From the NCBI RefSeq assembly GCF_003086295.3, contig NC_092053.1, positions 82,025,671 through 82,089,670 on the forward strand: a DNA stretch of 64,000 nucleotides. The letters run 5' to 3'. Under the pieces are notes generated by a model. It saw nothing but the letters and a program-made list of their open reading frames with translations. It had not been told where the DNA came from and did no database searches. Both the position numbers and the translations under genes were made by a program. The stretch is from Arachis hypogaea. Its lineage: Eukaryota; Streptophyta; Magnoliopsida; Fabales; Fabaceae. This document shows positions 1 to 10,110 of the stretch, one piece after another. Position 1 is the first letter of the stretch, and every line of letters begins with the position of its first letter.

Positions 1-352
1 ATGAAGAATTTGGATATGTAAAACTAGGAGGTGAGGTTGGATAATTCAGAGGTGATGGCTCTTGATGAATGGGGTGTGAATAAGTGAAATCTCTTTGGTT
101 TTGATCTTCCCAGCCACAACTTGAGTAGTGATCAAATTCACCAAAACATGGACCATTTTGTGGCTCTGGGAAGTACCCCGTTTCCTGTTCCTGATACTCC
201 CACCCACCATGAGCATAATAACATGAATCATTCTGTGGTGGTGGAGAGTTTCTCATGAATTTTGATTGACCAAAAGATGATGGATACTCCTTTCTTTTTT
301 GCAATGTGCTCAGTCTCAAACAATACTCATCCAAAGATAGTGGAAATTCCAT
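1..352 (-). CDS. Gag-tail-like protein of element A, N-terminal part only
   Basis: An open frame of 117 codons reads from an ATG at 352 to the window edge with no stop. The product is rich in S, P, Q, N, Y and W. It shares the order NSPPPQND, YYAHGGW, SSCGWE and HQEPSPLNY with the E3 ORF (10099-11307), at roughly 70 percent identity by eye. The NxMGNSP-like start of this block resembles the C-terminal part of Gag in E2, so I infer a Gag tail that has lost the capsid-like core. Function is unknown; binding of element RNA is possible but not shown. The leader to the PBS is about 180 bases. Confidence 0.6.
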   Translation of the reverse strand, partial: MEFPLSLDEYCLRLSTLQKRKEYPSSFGQSKFMRNSPPPQNDSCYYAHGGWEYQEQETGYFPEPQNGPCFGEFDHYSSCGWEDQNQRDFTYSHPIHQEPSPLNYPTSPPSFTYPNSS

Positions 353-533
353 AGTGAGGCAATATCACAAACAGCTAGTGGTTAGTATGCTAACAAGTGA
401 ATAAGCAAAGAAAACAAATTAAAATTTGCAGAAATTAGCAGTAATAAACTGAAACAAAAACTATTAACAAAAGAAAAGAAAAATTGCTCAATCTAGTTAA
501 CTTCCAATTGGAGAATTGTCAATCGAAAACCAA

Positions 534-551
534 TCCCCGGCAACGGCGCCA
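534..551 (-). other. Primer binding site of element A (tRNA-Asp)
   Basis: On the minus strand this reads TGGCGCCGTTGCCGGGGA, an exact 18-base complement of the 3' end of plant tRNA-Asp. It lies 6 bases inside the 5' LTR, the position used to prime minus-strand DNA synthesis. Confidence 0.95.
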
Positions 552-1545
552 TAAACTTGATGCGCATAAACTTGTTATGCCACGATTTTAGGAAATTGCA
601 CGATCGGCAAATTTTCTTCCGGCAAGTGCACCGGTTATCGTCAAGTAAAAACTCACAATAGAGTGAGGTCGAATCCCACAAGGATTGGTTGAATGAGCAA
701 TTCGGATTAGAAGTGTGTTCTAGTTGAGCGGAATCAAGATTTAGATGAGAATTGCAGAATGTAAAATTGGCGGGAAAAGTAAATGACAAGAAATTGAAAT
801 GGCGGAATCTTAAATTGCATGAATTAAAGAGCAGAAGCTAAATTGCTGAAATTAAAAGGGAATGGGGGTGATTGCATGAATTTAGTTGCAGAATGTAAAG
901 AGAAAGTGGAAATCAGAAATGGGGAATTCATTGGGTTATAGGAGATATTGAGATCTCCGAATCAAAACATGTTTATCTCTTCCTCAACCAATGCGTTCAT
1001 TAAATTTTGCTTGGCAATCTTATATGATTGGATCCCAATCCCTTGGCTCACCAATTCTCTCTAAAAACAAACAAATTCCCAATCCCTTGGTTTAAATGTT
1101 CATAAGAAGAGATGATGCTCGATCACTGATTATACCACACAGCTTCATGAACCACAATTTGGTAGGATTACATGTCACAATATCCATCCAAACCCCAATC
1201 CAATTCACTGTGAGAAAGCTTCTCTAGCATGAATCCTCCATTCCTTTCCCAAGGTTCCGAAGGATTCCAATTATGGGTAGTTTCTTTCCCAAGACAACTA
1301 CCCAATGGAATTAGATCGAGAAGCTTTCTAACAAAATTCAAGAGAAAATATTGAAGAAGAAAATAAACTATTATTGATTCATTGAATTACAATAGAGCTC
1401 CCTAACCCAATGAAAGGGGTTTAGTGAGTCATAGCTCTGAATTCAATTACAAAGATATGAAAACTAGCCAAATGAAAAAGTAAAAGTCCCCCTCAGGGGC
1501 TGGATTCCCCTTCAATCCCCCCAGTTAAATGCAGAAACTAAGGCC

Positions 1546-1553
1546 TTTAAATA
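1546..1553 (-). promoter_or_regulatory. TATA-like box of the element A LTR
   Basis: The minus strand reads TATTTAAA in the context CTATTTAAAGGCC. The same context in the E3 LTR is CTATATAAAGGCC, so this is the degraded core promoter of the LTR. Confidence 0.55.
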
Positions 1554-2127
1554 GGCTCCCTAAATTAGAAAATGAAAATAAAATTCAAAGTAAATTACAA
1601 TCAAATGAAAATAAACTATTCTAGATGATTCTTGTGGCCTTGATTTGGTGTTGTTGATGGGCCTTGCTTGCTTGAAGGGTAGAGTGACATAATTGATCCA
1701 AAAAGGATAATGATCCATTAAACTACACTCAAACGTTGCACCCCCCTTTCTTGAGTCGTCACTTTGTTCTCTTGTCAACCTTGCCAATTTGATGCCAAAT
1801 ATAGACTATTATACCTCGTTGGAAAGCTATGGATGTCAGCTTTCTAACGCAACTGGAAGCACCTCAATTGGATCTCTACAACTCGAGTTATACTCCATGG
1901 AAAGTGAAGAGGTCAGCTGGCCTGATTGCATGTTGGTACTATGCTCTTCTATGCACATTACGGGGCTGTTTTCTCCCTCAATTTTTAGTATCCACCATGC
2001 ATGCCATATATGCTTGGAAAGCTCTAGATGTCTTCTTTCCAATGCATTTTGAATCACCTCATTTGGAGTTTTGTAGCTCAAGTTATTTATGTTTGAAGAA
2101 GGCATGGTCAAGCTGTTCCATATAACA

Positions 2128-2556
2128 CGTTTAAGCTCCAGTTTAAGCTTAAACTGGAGCTTAAACGCTGGCACTCCCTGGAGGCACAAGCTCGAGCACG
2201 TTTAAGCTTCAGTTTAAGGTTAAACTGAAGCTTAAACGTGGAAATGGAAGAAGGCAACCCTGGAGTGTGAAATTGTCGAACACGTTTAAGCTTCAGTTTA
2301 AGGTTAAACTGAAGCTTAAACGTGGAAATGGAGGAAAGCCATCCTGGTTCATTTCTCAATTCTGGCGTTTAACCTCCAGTTTAAGGTTAAACTGGAGGTT
2401 AAACGTGGAAATGCTTCCTTAGTGAAATTCTCATTCTGGCGTTTAACTTCCAGTTTAAGGTTAAACTGGAGGTTAAACGCCAGTTCCAGCATTTCTTAGC
2501 CTTCATGATTCTGGCGTTTAAGCTCCAGTTTAGGCTTAAACTGGATCTTAAACTCC
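2128..2556. repeat. U3 array of six long palindromes (GTTTAAGCTTCAG type)
   Basis: Six hairpins of 40-48 bases lie one after another. 2128-2167 is a perfect palindrome with no loop. 2197-2240 and 2281-2324 have perfect 21-base arms and a GG loop. 2366-2405 has 19-base arms. 2436-2483 has 23-base arms with one mismatch. 2511-2556 is imperfect. The array lies upstream of the LTR TATA box. Confidence 0.95.
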
Positions 2557-2861
2557 ACAGGTGATATTCAAGCTTCCTTTATTGATTTTGTTGCTTCCTT
2601 GCCTAGCCTCTTCTTCCCTGAAATCATCCAAACAATTGCATCAAAGTCTTGCAAAAATTCATGAGAATTCTTCCATTCATAGCTTTCAAGGAATATAACT
2701 AAAAACTCATGGAATTTGCATCAAAATCTTCATGTTGAATGATTTAAGACAAGCATGACTATTTGGCCCAAAATGATTACTTAAGGCTCAAGAAAATGCA
2801 TAAAACAACTAAAAATAAAAGAAAAAGGCTAGTGAAACTAGCCTAAGATACCTTGGCATCA

Positions 2862-3520
2862 CTATATCCATCCAACCCCCAATCTAATCCAATGTGAGAA
2901 AGCAATTCTAGCATGAATTCTTCATTCCTCTCTCAAGGCTCTGAAGAATTCCAATTATGGATAGCTTCTCTCTCAAGACAACTATTCAATTGAATTAAGA
3001 TCGAAAGCTTTCTAACAAAATCAAGAAAAAAGAGAGAAGAAGATGTAAACTACTATTGATCCATTGAATTACAATAGACCTTCCTAACCCAATGAAAGGG
3101 GTTTAGTTGTTCATAGCTCTCAAAATGGAAAATGGAATTGAAAGATAGATTCTGGAAATTAAAACAGAAACATGAAAAATGCTATCAATGTAAAAGTCTG
3201 AAAAGGAAAAAAGAGTTATTCCTAACTCAAATTCTAAGCTATTTATACACTCTCTTCCATTGATCTTCAATCTCTGAATTGGGCATTTGCCCTTGATGTA
3301 ATTGGGTTGAATTGGCTCCAATTGGTTTCCCTTGCAGTTGAGAAGAGATCTGTTTGAATTGCAGATTCTGATGCTTCACGTTGGAGTCAATGTTTGATGG
3401 CCAACGTTGACTCAAACGCTCTTCAGAAAAGCCAAATAGCTTTGCTGTCATTGGCGTTTGACTCAACGTTGGAGAGCCAACGTTCTGCTATCCACTCGTA
3501 CCCGTGCTTTGCGCATTTGC
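2862..3520 (-). repeat. Fragment X: inverted partial LTR of the E0 family
   Basis: Minus-strand LTR sequence that matches the reverse complement of the E0 5' LTR at about 4373-4990, including a TATA box (reverse complement at 3240-3247) and AACGTTGG-type palindromes. Both neighbours, element A and E0, are inserted in it. It forms an inverted repeat with the E0 LTR. Confidence 0.85.
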
Positions 3521-3814
3521 TGATGCCAGGGCATCTTAGGCTAGTTTTACTAGCTTTTTCTTTGTTTTTAATAGGTTTTATGCACTTTCTTGAGCTATAA
3601 GTAAGCAATTTGGGTAGAAATTCATGCATACCTAGATTCATCCAACTATGATTAATTTGATGCAATTTTATGAGAATTATGTTATAATTATTTGTGTGCT
3701 AAGAATGATCAGAATTCTCATGACTTTAGCAAGGCTTTGATGCATGTATTGGTTGATGATAGGTGAAAGAAAGCATGAAAGAAGGTTGAATAAGGAGTTT
3801 GGAAAAGATGAAGA

Positions 3815-4480
3815 GGAAGCAACGTTGGTGGCAAAGTTGGACCACTAACGTTGCCTCCAATGTTGGAAGAGAAGCAGAGCAAATCTCTGTATGAGTCACT
3901 GATGCCCACGTTGGAAGAAGCATTGGACATCCAACGTTACCCCCAAAATGGTGATAAAAAGTTCAATCTTGGAGCTAAATGAATTTTGAGTGACGTGAAA
4001 GAGCAAAATTTTTGTATCCACGCGCACGCGTGGAATGGCAAAATTGACCATCCATGCGTACGCGTCATTACACGAACGTTGGAGTCCAACATTTTCTCAA
4101 ACGCTAGCCTCCAACGTCCGCGATAACAAGCCCATGATTTGGATTTGAAAAACGTGAATCGACGCGCACGCATCAGTGACGCGTTCTCGTCGATAGAAAA
4201 AAGGCAACTCACGCGTAAGCGTGGTGTACGTGCACGCACGAGGAAGCAAAATCATAGCCATCACGTACACACATGGGGCACGCGTACGCGTGAATCAGCA
4301 AAATCACAGACTTCACGCTTAAGCGTGAAGCACGCATACGCATGGATAACCAGAACGTTGGCCCTCCAACGTTGAGTCAAACACTAATGATAGCAAAGTA
4401 TCGCCTTTTTTTGGTTTTCTTTTGAAAGGTGTTTGAGTCAACGTTGGCCATCAAACGTTGACTCCAACGTGAAGCATCAG
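3815..4480. repeat. E0 U3 palindrome array (AACGTTGG and ACGCGT types)
   Basis: Two kinds of short palindromes alternate. One is CAACGTTGG...CCAACGTT spaced pairs. The other is a CG-rich set around CACGCGTACGCGT and CACGCGTAAGCGTG. The array ends about 120 bases upstream of the TATA box. The same array is present in the 3' LTR (63000-63535). Confidence 0.85.
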
Positions 4481-4599
4481 AGCTCACAATTCAAACCAAT
4501 CTCTTCTCAATAGCAAGGAAACCAATTGGAGCCAATTCAACCCAATTCCACCAAGGCCAAAAGCCCAATTCAGAGATTGAAGATCAATGGAAGAGAGTG

Positions 4600-4607
4600 T
4601 ATAAATA
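4600..4607 (+). promoter_or_regulatory. TATA box of the E0 5' LTR
   Basis: TATAAATA in the context GTGTATAAATAGC, downstream of the palindrome array. Likely core promoter of the element. X carries the same box in inverted orientation. Confidence 0.7.
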
Positions 4608-5187
4608 GCTTAGAATTTAAGTTAGGACGAATTCTTTTTGACATTTTCAGACTTTCACTTTCTACTCCACATTTACTTTTTGTTAATTTTCCTTTGCAAT
4701 GTATCTTTCAATCCGAATTTCAATTCTGAGAGCTATGAACAACTAAACTCCTTTTATTGGGTTAGAGAGCTCTATTGTAATTCAATGGATCAATAATAGT
4801 TTACATCTTCTTCTTCTTTCTTTTCTCTTGATTTTGTTAGAAATCTTTCAGTCTTAATTCAATTTGGATAGTTGTCTTGAGAGAGAAGCTATCCATAATT
4901 AGAATTCTTCGGAGCCTCGAGAGAGGAATGAAGAGTTCATGCTAGAAGTGCTTTCTCACATTGGATTAGATTGGGGATTGGATAGATATAGTGACATGTA
5001 ATCCTACCAATACTTTGATCTATGAATTTGTGTGGTATAGTCAATGACCGAACTTCAACTCTTCCCATGAGCAATAAATCAAGACATTGGGCAATTGTTC
5101 ATGCTTAGAGAGATTGGTGAGATAAGACATTGGGATCCAATCATCTAAGATTGCCAAGCAATGTCAATGAATGCATTGATTGAGGAA

Positions 5188-5192
5188 GAGAT
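5188..5192. other. Target-site duplication of E1 (GAGAT)
   Basis: GAGAT directly precedes E1 and is repeated at 35273-35277 directly after it. The E0 LTR sequence reads through if one copy is removed. Confidence 0.95.
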
Positions 5193-5572
5193 TGATGGGT
5201 GGAAAATGATTCCAACACAAAACTCACCGGCAAGTGTACCGGGTCGCATCAAGTAGTAATTACTCATATGAGTGAGGTCAATCCTACAGGGATTAATGGA
5301 TTTAGCAATTTTAGTTAGGTGGTTAATTTAGTTAAGCAAATAGTTGATAATTTGGGTGAATCGTGACCAACAGAAGATAAATTTCATGAAAATAGAAGGG
5401 AGAGGGGAATTTGACAGAATCTAAAGGTGCAGAAGAAATAAAAGAGCTAAATCTTAAAGTGCAAGTAATGGAAATGACTGAAGCTTAGATTGCAAGAATG
5501 TAAATAGCTGAAGCTTAGAGTGCAAGAAATGTAAATTGCTTGAATAGTAAAGGCATCTGGGAGCTGGGATTC
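5193..5572 (-). repeat. E1 3' LTR, first part (U5 end)
   Basis: Begins TGATGGGTGG like the 5' LTR at 33140, and carries the U5 module with the GGTACACTTGCC-like motif. Cut at 5572 by E2; resumes at 23155. Confidence 0.93.
5568..5572. other. Target-site duplication of E2 (GATTC)
   Basis: GATTC before E2 is repeated at 23150-23154 right after it. The uninterrupted E1 5' LTR reads GGGATTCAGAATTC at this point (near 33515), which confirms the empty site. Confidence 0.97.
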
Positions 5573-7018
5573 TGATGCACGGAAAACTTATCTCATAACA
5601 AATTTCCTTCGGCAAGTGTACCGAATTTGTCGTCAAGTAAAAACTCACAATAGAGTGAGGTTGAATCCCACAGTAATTGATTGATCAAGCAACTTTAATT
5701 AGAGGAATGTTCTAGTTGAGCGAATCAGAATTTGAGTTGAGAATTTGCAGAAAATTAAATGGCGGGAAAGTAAATAACAGAAAAGTAAATGCTAGAAATA
5801 AGAGCTGAATGTAGATGACGGAAATTAAATTGCAGAATCTTAAATGGGAATGGGGAAATTGCTCATAAAAGTAAATGACAGAAAGTAAAGAGAATGGGTA
5901 AGATCAGAAATGGGGAGTTCATTGGGCTTAGGAGATGTTGTATTCTCCGGATCAATTTCATTTTCATCTCTTCCTCAATCAATGCACTCATTGATCTCCT
6001 TGGCAATCTTAAGTGATTGAATTATAATTTTCTGTAATTCAATCTCTCAAATCTTGATCAATAGCCAATTCCTTGGTCAATTGCTCAGGAGAAGAGATGA
6101 AGTATGGTCACTGATTATACCACATGCATTTCCGAAATCAAGTGTTGAGAGGATTATAGTCACATATCCATCCAAACCCAATTTGGTCCAGCATGAGAAA
6201 GCATTTCTAGCATGATCTCTTCATTCCTCTTTCAAGGTTCAGAAGAGATCCAAGTATGAATAGCTTCTTTTCCAAGATAACTACCCAATTGGATGAAGAT
6301 CGAAAGCTTTCAAGTAAAATCAAGATAAAAGATAGAAGAAGAATAATGAAAACTAGTATTGATCCATCAAATTACAACAGAGCTCCCTAACCCAATGAAA
6401 GGGGTTTAGTTGTTCATAGCTCTAGAAAATGAAAACAAAGATGGCGAATACATGATGAAACTAGAAGTGCAGAGAAAGTAAAATACAGAGAGTAGTTCTA
6501 TGCCAAGAGGCTCACTATAATTTCCAACTCTCCAAAATAATTCAAAGCTACTCCTATATATACTACTCTTCTACTCTTCTAGTTGGTTCTTCAAGTCTTG
6601 GGTCTGGGCCTTTGGATCTTGAGTTTGAAGTAGTTATCTTCTTCATTGGGCTTGGCTTTACTTGCAGAGAGAAAGTGTGAAGTGGGCAGAGACTTTAGCT
6701 CAGGACGTTAGCGGTGTTAACGTTCAGTGAAAATATGGGTTCGAGAAAGTTAGTGACATTCAACTTTTTCACTAACGTTCCTCACCCAAGTAAGAGCCAC
6801 GTTAACCTCAACGTTAGTGGCACAAACGTTGCCGCTAACGTTGCCTCTTTGTCCTTCGCGCACGTTATTGGGACTCAACTTTCCCAATAACGTTGAGAAG
6901 CCTCCCCCTTCCCTACGTTAGAGTCTACGTTAACTTAGTTAACGTGGCTCTTTTAACGTAGGCTTGCCAACTTTCGAGAACGTTAGTGACACTTAACATT
7001 GTCACAAACGTTCCAATG
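5573..7018 (-). repeat. E2 3' LTR, first part
   Basis: Begins TGATGCACGG, as does the 5' LTR at 20683. Includes a TATATATA box at 6555-6562 (minus strand) and the start of the ACGTTA palindrome array from about 6700. Interrupted by E3 after 7018. Confidence 0.95.
7014..7018. other. Target-site duplication of E3 (CAATG)
   Basis: CAATG is repeated at 14144-14148. The intact E2 5' LTR reads TTCCAATGTGCCCC at about 22117, the undisturbed target. Confidence 0.97.
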
Positions 7019-8589
7019 TGATACGGGGAAAACTTGTCTCTCAACAAATCTCCCTTCGGCAAGTATACCGAATTGTCATCAAGTAAAACTCACAATAGAG
7101 TGAGGTTAAATCCCACAGAGATTAACGGATAAAGCAATCAATGGTTAATTGATTATCCTAGTTAGACGAATCATAATGGAGTGATAAGTAACAAGGAAAT
7201 GTAAATGGCAGAAAAGTAAAGAAAGCAATAGAGTGTAGAGAAGTAAAATGACAAGAAAAGTAAATGTAAGAACTAAAAATAAAATGAACATTGGGATCAA
7301 GAGATATTGCAATCCTCCGGATCAAGTTCATTTTCATCTCTTCCTCAATCAATGCACTCGTTGATCTCCTTGGCAATCTTGATTGAATTACAATTTCTTG
7401 CAATTCAATCTCTCAAATCTTGATCAATAGCCAATTCCTTGGTTAATTGCTCATGAGAAGAGATGAAGTGTGGTCACTGATTATACCACATGCATTTCCC
7501 AAACCAGGTATTGAGAGGATTATAGTCACATATCCATACAGGCAGATACCATGTTCATCATTGCACTTTCGGGGCAGGTTTTCTCCCTCAAATTTAGTGT
7601 CAACCATGTAGTGCCATATATGCTTGGAAAGCTCTGGAATCCTACTTTCCAATGCCACTGGAATCACCTCATTTGGAGTTTTGTGGCTCAAGTTATTCTT
7701 GTTTGAAGAAGGCATGGTCAAGCTGCCAGGTGGGACTTTTGCCCACGTTAACTACCACATTAACTAAGTTAACGTGGGAGTTAATGTGGCTCTTTGTGGC
7801 TTGTGTTGGCAACGTTAGTGACAATGTTTGGTGTCACTAACGTTGTCGACAACTTCCTCTTCTTCACGTTAACTTCCACGTTAACTAGGTTAACGTGGGA
7901 GTTAACGTGGCTTCTTGGGGATATGTGGTTGCTTCCAACGTTAGTGACAATGTTGGGTGACACTAACGTTGTCGACCACTCTTGCCTATTCACGTTAGCT
8001 TCCACGTTAACCAAGTTAACGTGGGAGTTAACGTGGCATTGTGCACTTAGGCCAACGTTAGTGACAATGTTGAATGTCACTAACGTTTGCTTCCTTTCCC
8101 CCTTTTAACGTTAGAGGCCACATTAACTAAGTTAACGTGGACTCTAACGTGGCCACTTGTGAGCATTGGCCAACGTTAGTGATAATGTTAAGTGTCACTA
8201 ACATTGGCTCAAATTCCCTTTCTTTAAAGTTAATGCCACTATCTTTTCTCACTAACGTTGGGGCTTTCCTTCCTTCCACGTTAGTGTCCACATTAGTGTA
8301 ACTAACGTAGCCACTAACGTGGCTTCTTCTCTTATTCTTTTGGCCTGAAATCAATCAAAAAAAGTACATCAAAGTCTTGCTCTTAATCATGGGATCATGC
8401 ATCATCCAATTTATTATATAATTCATGCAAAATTCTCATGAAATCATGTAAAGTGCACAATGTTTGCTTGAATCAAGATGTAGGTGAATATCTACCCAAA
8501 ACTACCTTATTTCCTAAGAAAGTGCATGAAACTACCTTAAAAACAGTAAAGAAAAGGTCAGTGAAACTGGCCAAAATGCCCTGGCATCA
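7019..8589 (-). repeat. E3 3' LTR with internal deletion
   Basis: Begins TGATACGGGG (5' LTR: TGATGCGGGG) and ends GGCATCA. It is 1571 bases against 2666 for the 5' LTR, because a segment equivalent to about 12000-13105 is missing at a junction near 7537. The missing part includes the TATA box. Confidence 0.93.
7736..8320. repeat. E3 3' LTR palindrome array (GTTAAC and CAACGTTAGTGACA)
   Basis: Two palindromes alternate. Type 1 is built from CACGTTAACT and AGTTAACGTG, doubled into hairpins of about 45 bases. Type 2 has exact 14-base arms CAACGTTAGTGACA and TGTCACTAACGTTG around a short spacer. Because the arrays are self-complementary, both strands stay open and give mirror-image spurious ORFs (7794-8108 plus, 7781-8080 minus). 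Confidence 0.95.
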
Positions 8590-8602
8590 CAACACCAAAC
8601 TT
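8590..8602 (-). other. PPT-side motif of E3
   Basis: Minus strand AAGTTTGGTGTTG directly abuts the 3' LTR, where the polypurine tract for plus-strand priming should be. The same motif abuts the 3' LTRs of E0 and E4, with variants in E1, E2 and E5. Confidence 0.6.
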
Positions 8603-10060
8603 AAAGCTTGCTTGTCCCTAAGCAAGTACTGGAACAAGAGAATGATGAATGGAATGCCAAGAGAAATGAGTCATTCTTGTGGAAGTCCTGTCCCTGGTTT
8701 TATGCTGGTTTCATGCATAGCAACTTAGGTTCATTCCTGGCTTTCAGACCTTTATCATGTCCTAGAATACTCACTGTGATTGCATCCCATGAGACTTTTA
8801 TTCATTGATCCTTTTGTTGTCATTTCAGGGCTTATTTTTGTTCTTAAGCTAAGTGCTCTGTAAGGGGGCAACTCTTTAAAATAAGCTTTCAGCCAACACT
8901 CCCGAACCAGTTGGTTCAAGGTGCTAGGTGTTGAAGCACCCCTAAGGACTTACTTGCTCAAGTCTCTCCCCCATACATACACACCACAGGCATATGGTTT
9001 ATTTATTTTCTTTTCATGAGACCTTGGTGTCCAGCACCTTTTTGGGTTACTAAATGCTCTGTAGTGAGGGTTACTCTTAATAGTGGACTTTCAGCTGATA
9101 ATCCCGGGTTAGTTAACCCAAGTTACCAAGTGATAAAGCACCACAAAGAGCTTATTCATCCAAGTAGATCCCTCACACAGGAGCACCACAGACACATGCT
9201 TCAAGATTAAAACCATTGGTGCCTAACCTTATTGCTTACTTTTTTTTCTTTTATTCTTCCACTTTCATTATTCTTTCCCTCTTTCTTATAAGGATCTTCT
9301 TATTTAGCTAGTCTCATGGGGTGTGTCTCAAGAATAGTATTCATGACAGATAGTTGTCTTCCCACCCTTGTGGTTGAACCAACTTAGCTAACTTATGACC
9401 ACACCACAAACTCATGAACTCATTCCATAGTATGAACTCTACTCTGGTCTTTTAAAAACACTCATTCTCCTTTCATTTGATTCAAAAGGGACAAGCATAC
9501 AAATAAGCAAAGTAAGGATGCAATAATGATATTCAGACTAGAAAACACAGCCTTAATCAATAAAAAGTTTAAAAGACAGAATTGACTTGCTTATTTACAT
9601 GGAACAAGCACACATACATACAAAGAACATAGAAGACAATCATGCAAATTAAAGTGCTGGAAATAAGTAAGAGGAGAAAGGAGCTTTACCACCTTGTATT
9701 TTATCTTCATTGTTGTTGCCTTTTCCTCCTATTCTTCCCCTTCCCACACCAGATATAGAATGATTGCTTATACTCAAGCAACAATTAAAACAGTGGTGAT
9801 GGGGTCCATGATGGATCATGAATGTCTTAGAATGAAGTGTGAGTATGCATGTGTTTCAGCAAGCAAGATTATGGATCACAACAAAAGCACAAGAAGTAAA
9901 ACAGAGACAATGTGATTGCATTAATAAGTGGTGTTGGCATGGTACTTTGCATGAAAGTTAAGTGGCAACACCAAACTTAGTGTGCCACTGTCAATTTAGA
10001 GTGCAATCATATGCCAAATTATTGAAAGTAAACTAAGCAAAGCAAGAAAATGTTACCTAC
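8603..10060 (-). other. E3 3' non-coding region
   Basis: No ORF I can support. Contains the AAGCAAG/CTTGCTT pair next to the 3' LTR and another AACACCAAACTTAG motif near 9970. 8590 to about 9650 closely matches the E2 region 15180 to about 16140. Confidence 0.8.
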
Positions 10061-10110
10061 GGTTGGGTTGCCTCCCAACAAGTGCTCTTTTAATGTCATT
10101 ATCTTGACAT
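10061..10110 (-). other. Conserved post-ORF block of E3
   Basis: On the minus strand: GTCAAG...AATGACATTAAAAGAGCACTTG followed by TTGGGAGGCAACCCAACC. The same block ends the coding part of E0, E1, E2, E4 and E5. It overlaps the last codons of the E3 ORF. Function unknown; the core is an inverted repeat. Confidence 0.85.

Larger units (their letters stand above)
1..2861 (-). mobile_element. Element A: reduced Athila-type LTR element, right part only
   Basis: The right end of a minus-strand LTR retrotransposon: start of an internal ORF (1-352), leader, perfect tRNA-Asp PBS (534-551) and complete 5' LTR (558-2861). The rest lies beyond the left window edge, so its second LTR and target duplication cannot be seen. 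Its internal ORF is homologous to that of E3, so it belongs to a group lacking most of Gag and all of Pol. It is inserted in LTR fragment X. Confidence 0.85.
558..2861 (-). repeat. 5' LTR of element A
   Basis: On the plus strand it begins TGATGCGC and ends GGCATCA, so the LTR has TGATG...CATCA ends. It is about 2.3 kb long. U3 lies to the right with a palindrome array, a TATA-like box is near 1550, and the R-U5 part with the shared Athila U5 module is at 560-700. Confidence 0.9.
3521..5192 (+). repeat. E0 5' LTR, first part
   Basis: Starts TGATGCCAGGGC, matching the 3' LTR start at 62714. Contains the U3 palindrome array, a TATA box at 4600 and the R region. It is broken at 5192 by E1 and resumes at 35278. 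The whole LTR is about 2.07 kb. Confidence 0.93.

Noticed and set aside
534..551. Possible tRNA-Asp gene
   Set aside because: Only the 18-base 3' end complement is present, at the LTR border; there is no anticodon arm or D arm. It is a primer binding site.
7781..8108. Overlapping ORFs of about 100 codons on both strands (also 13346-13661)
   Set aside because: They are translations of the self-complementary palindrome array, with no domain and no independent start signals.
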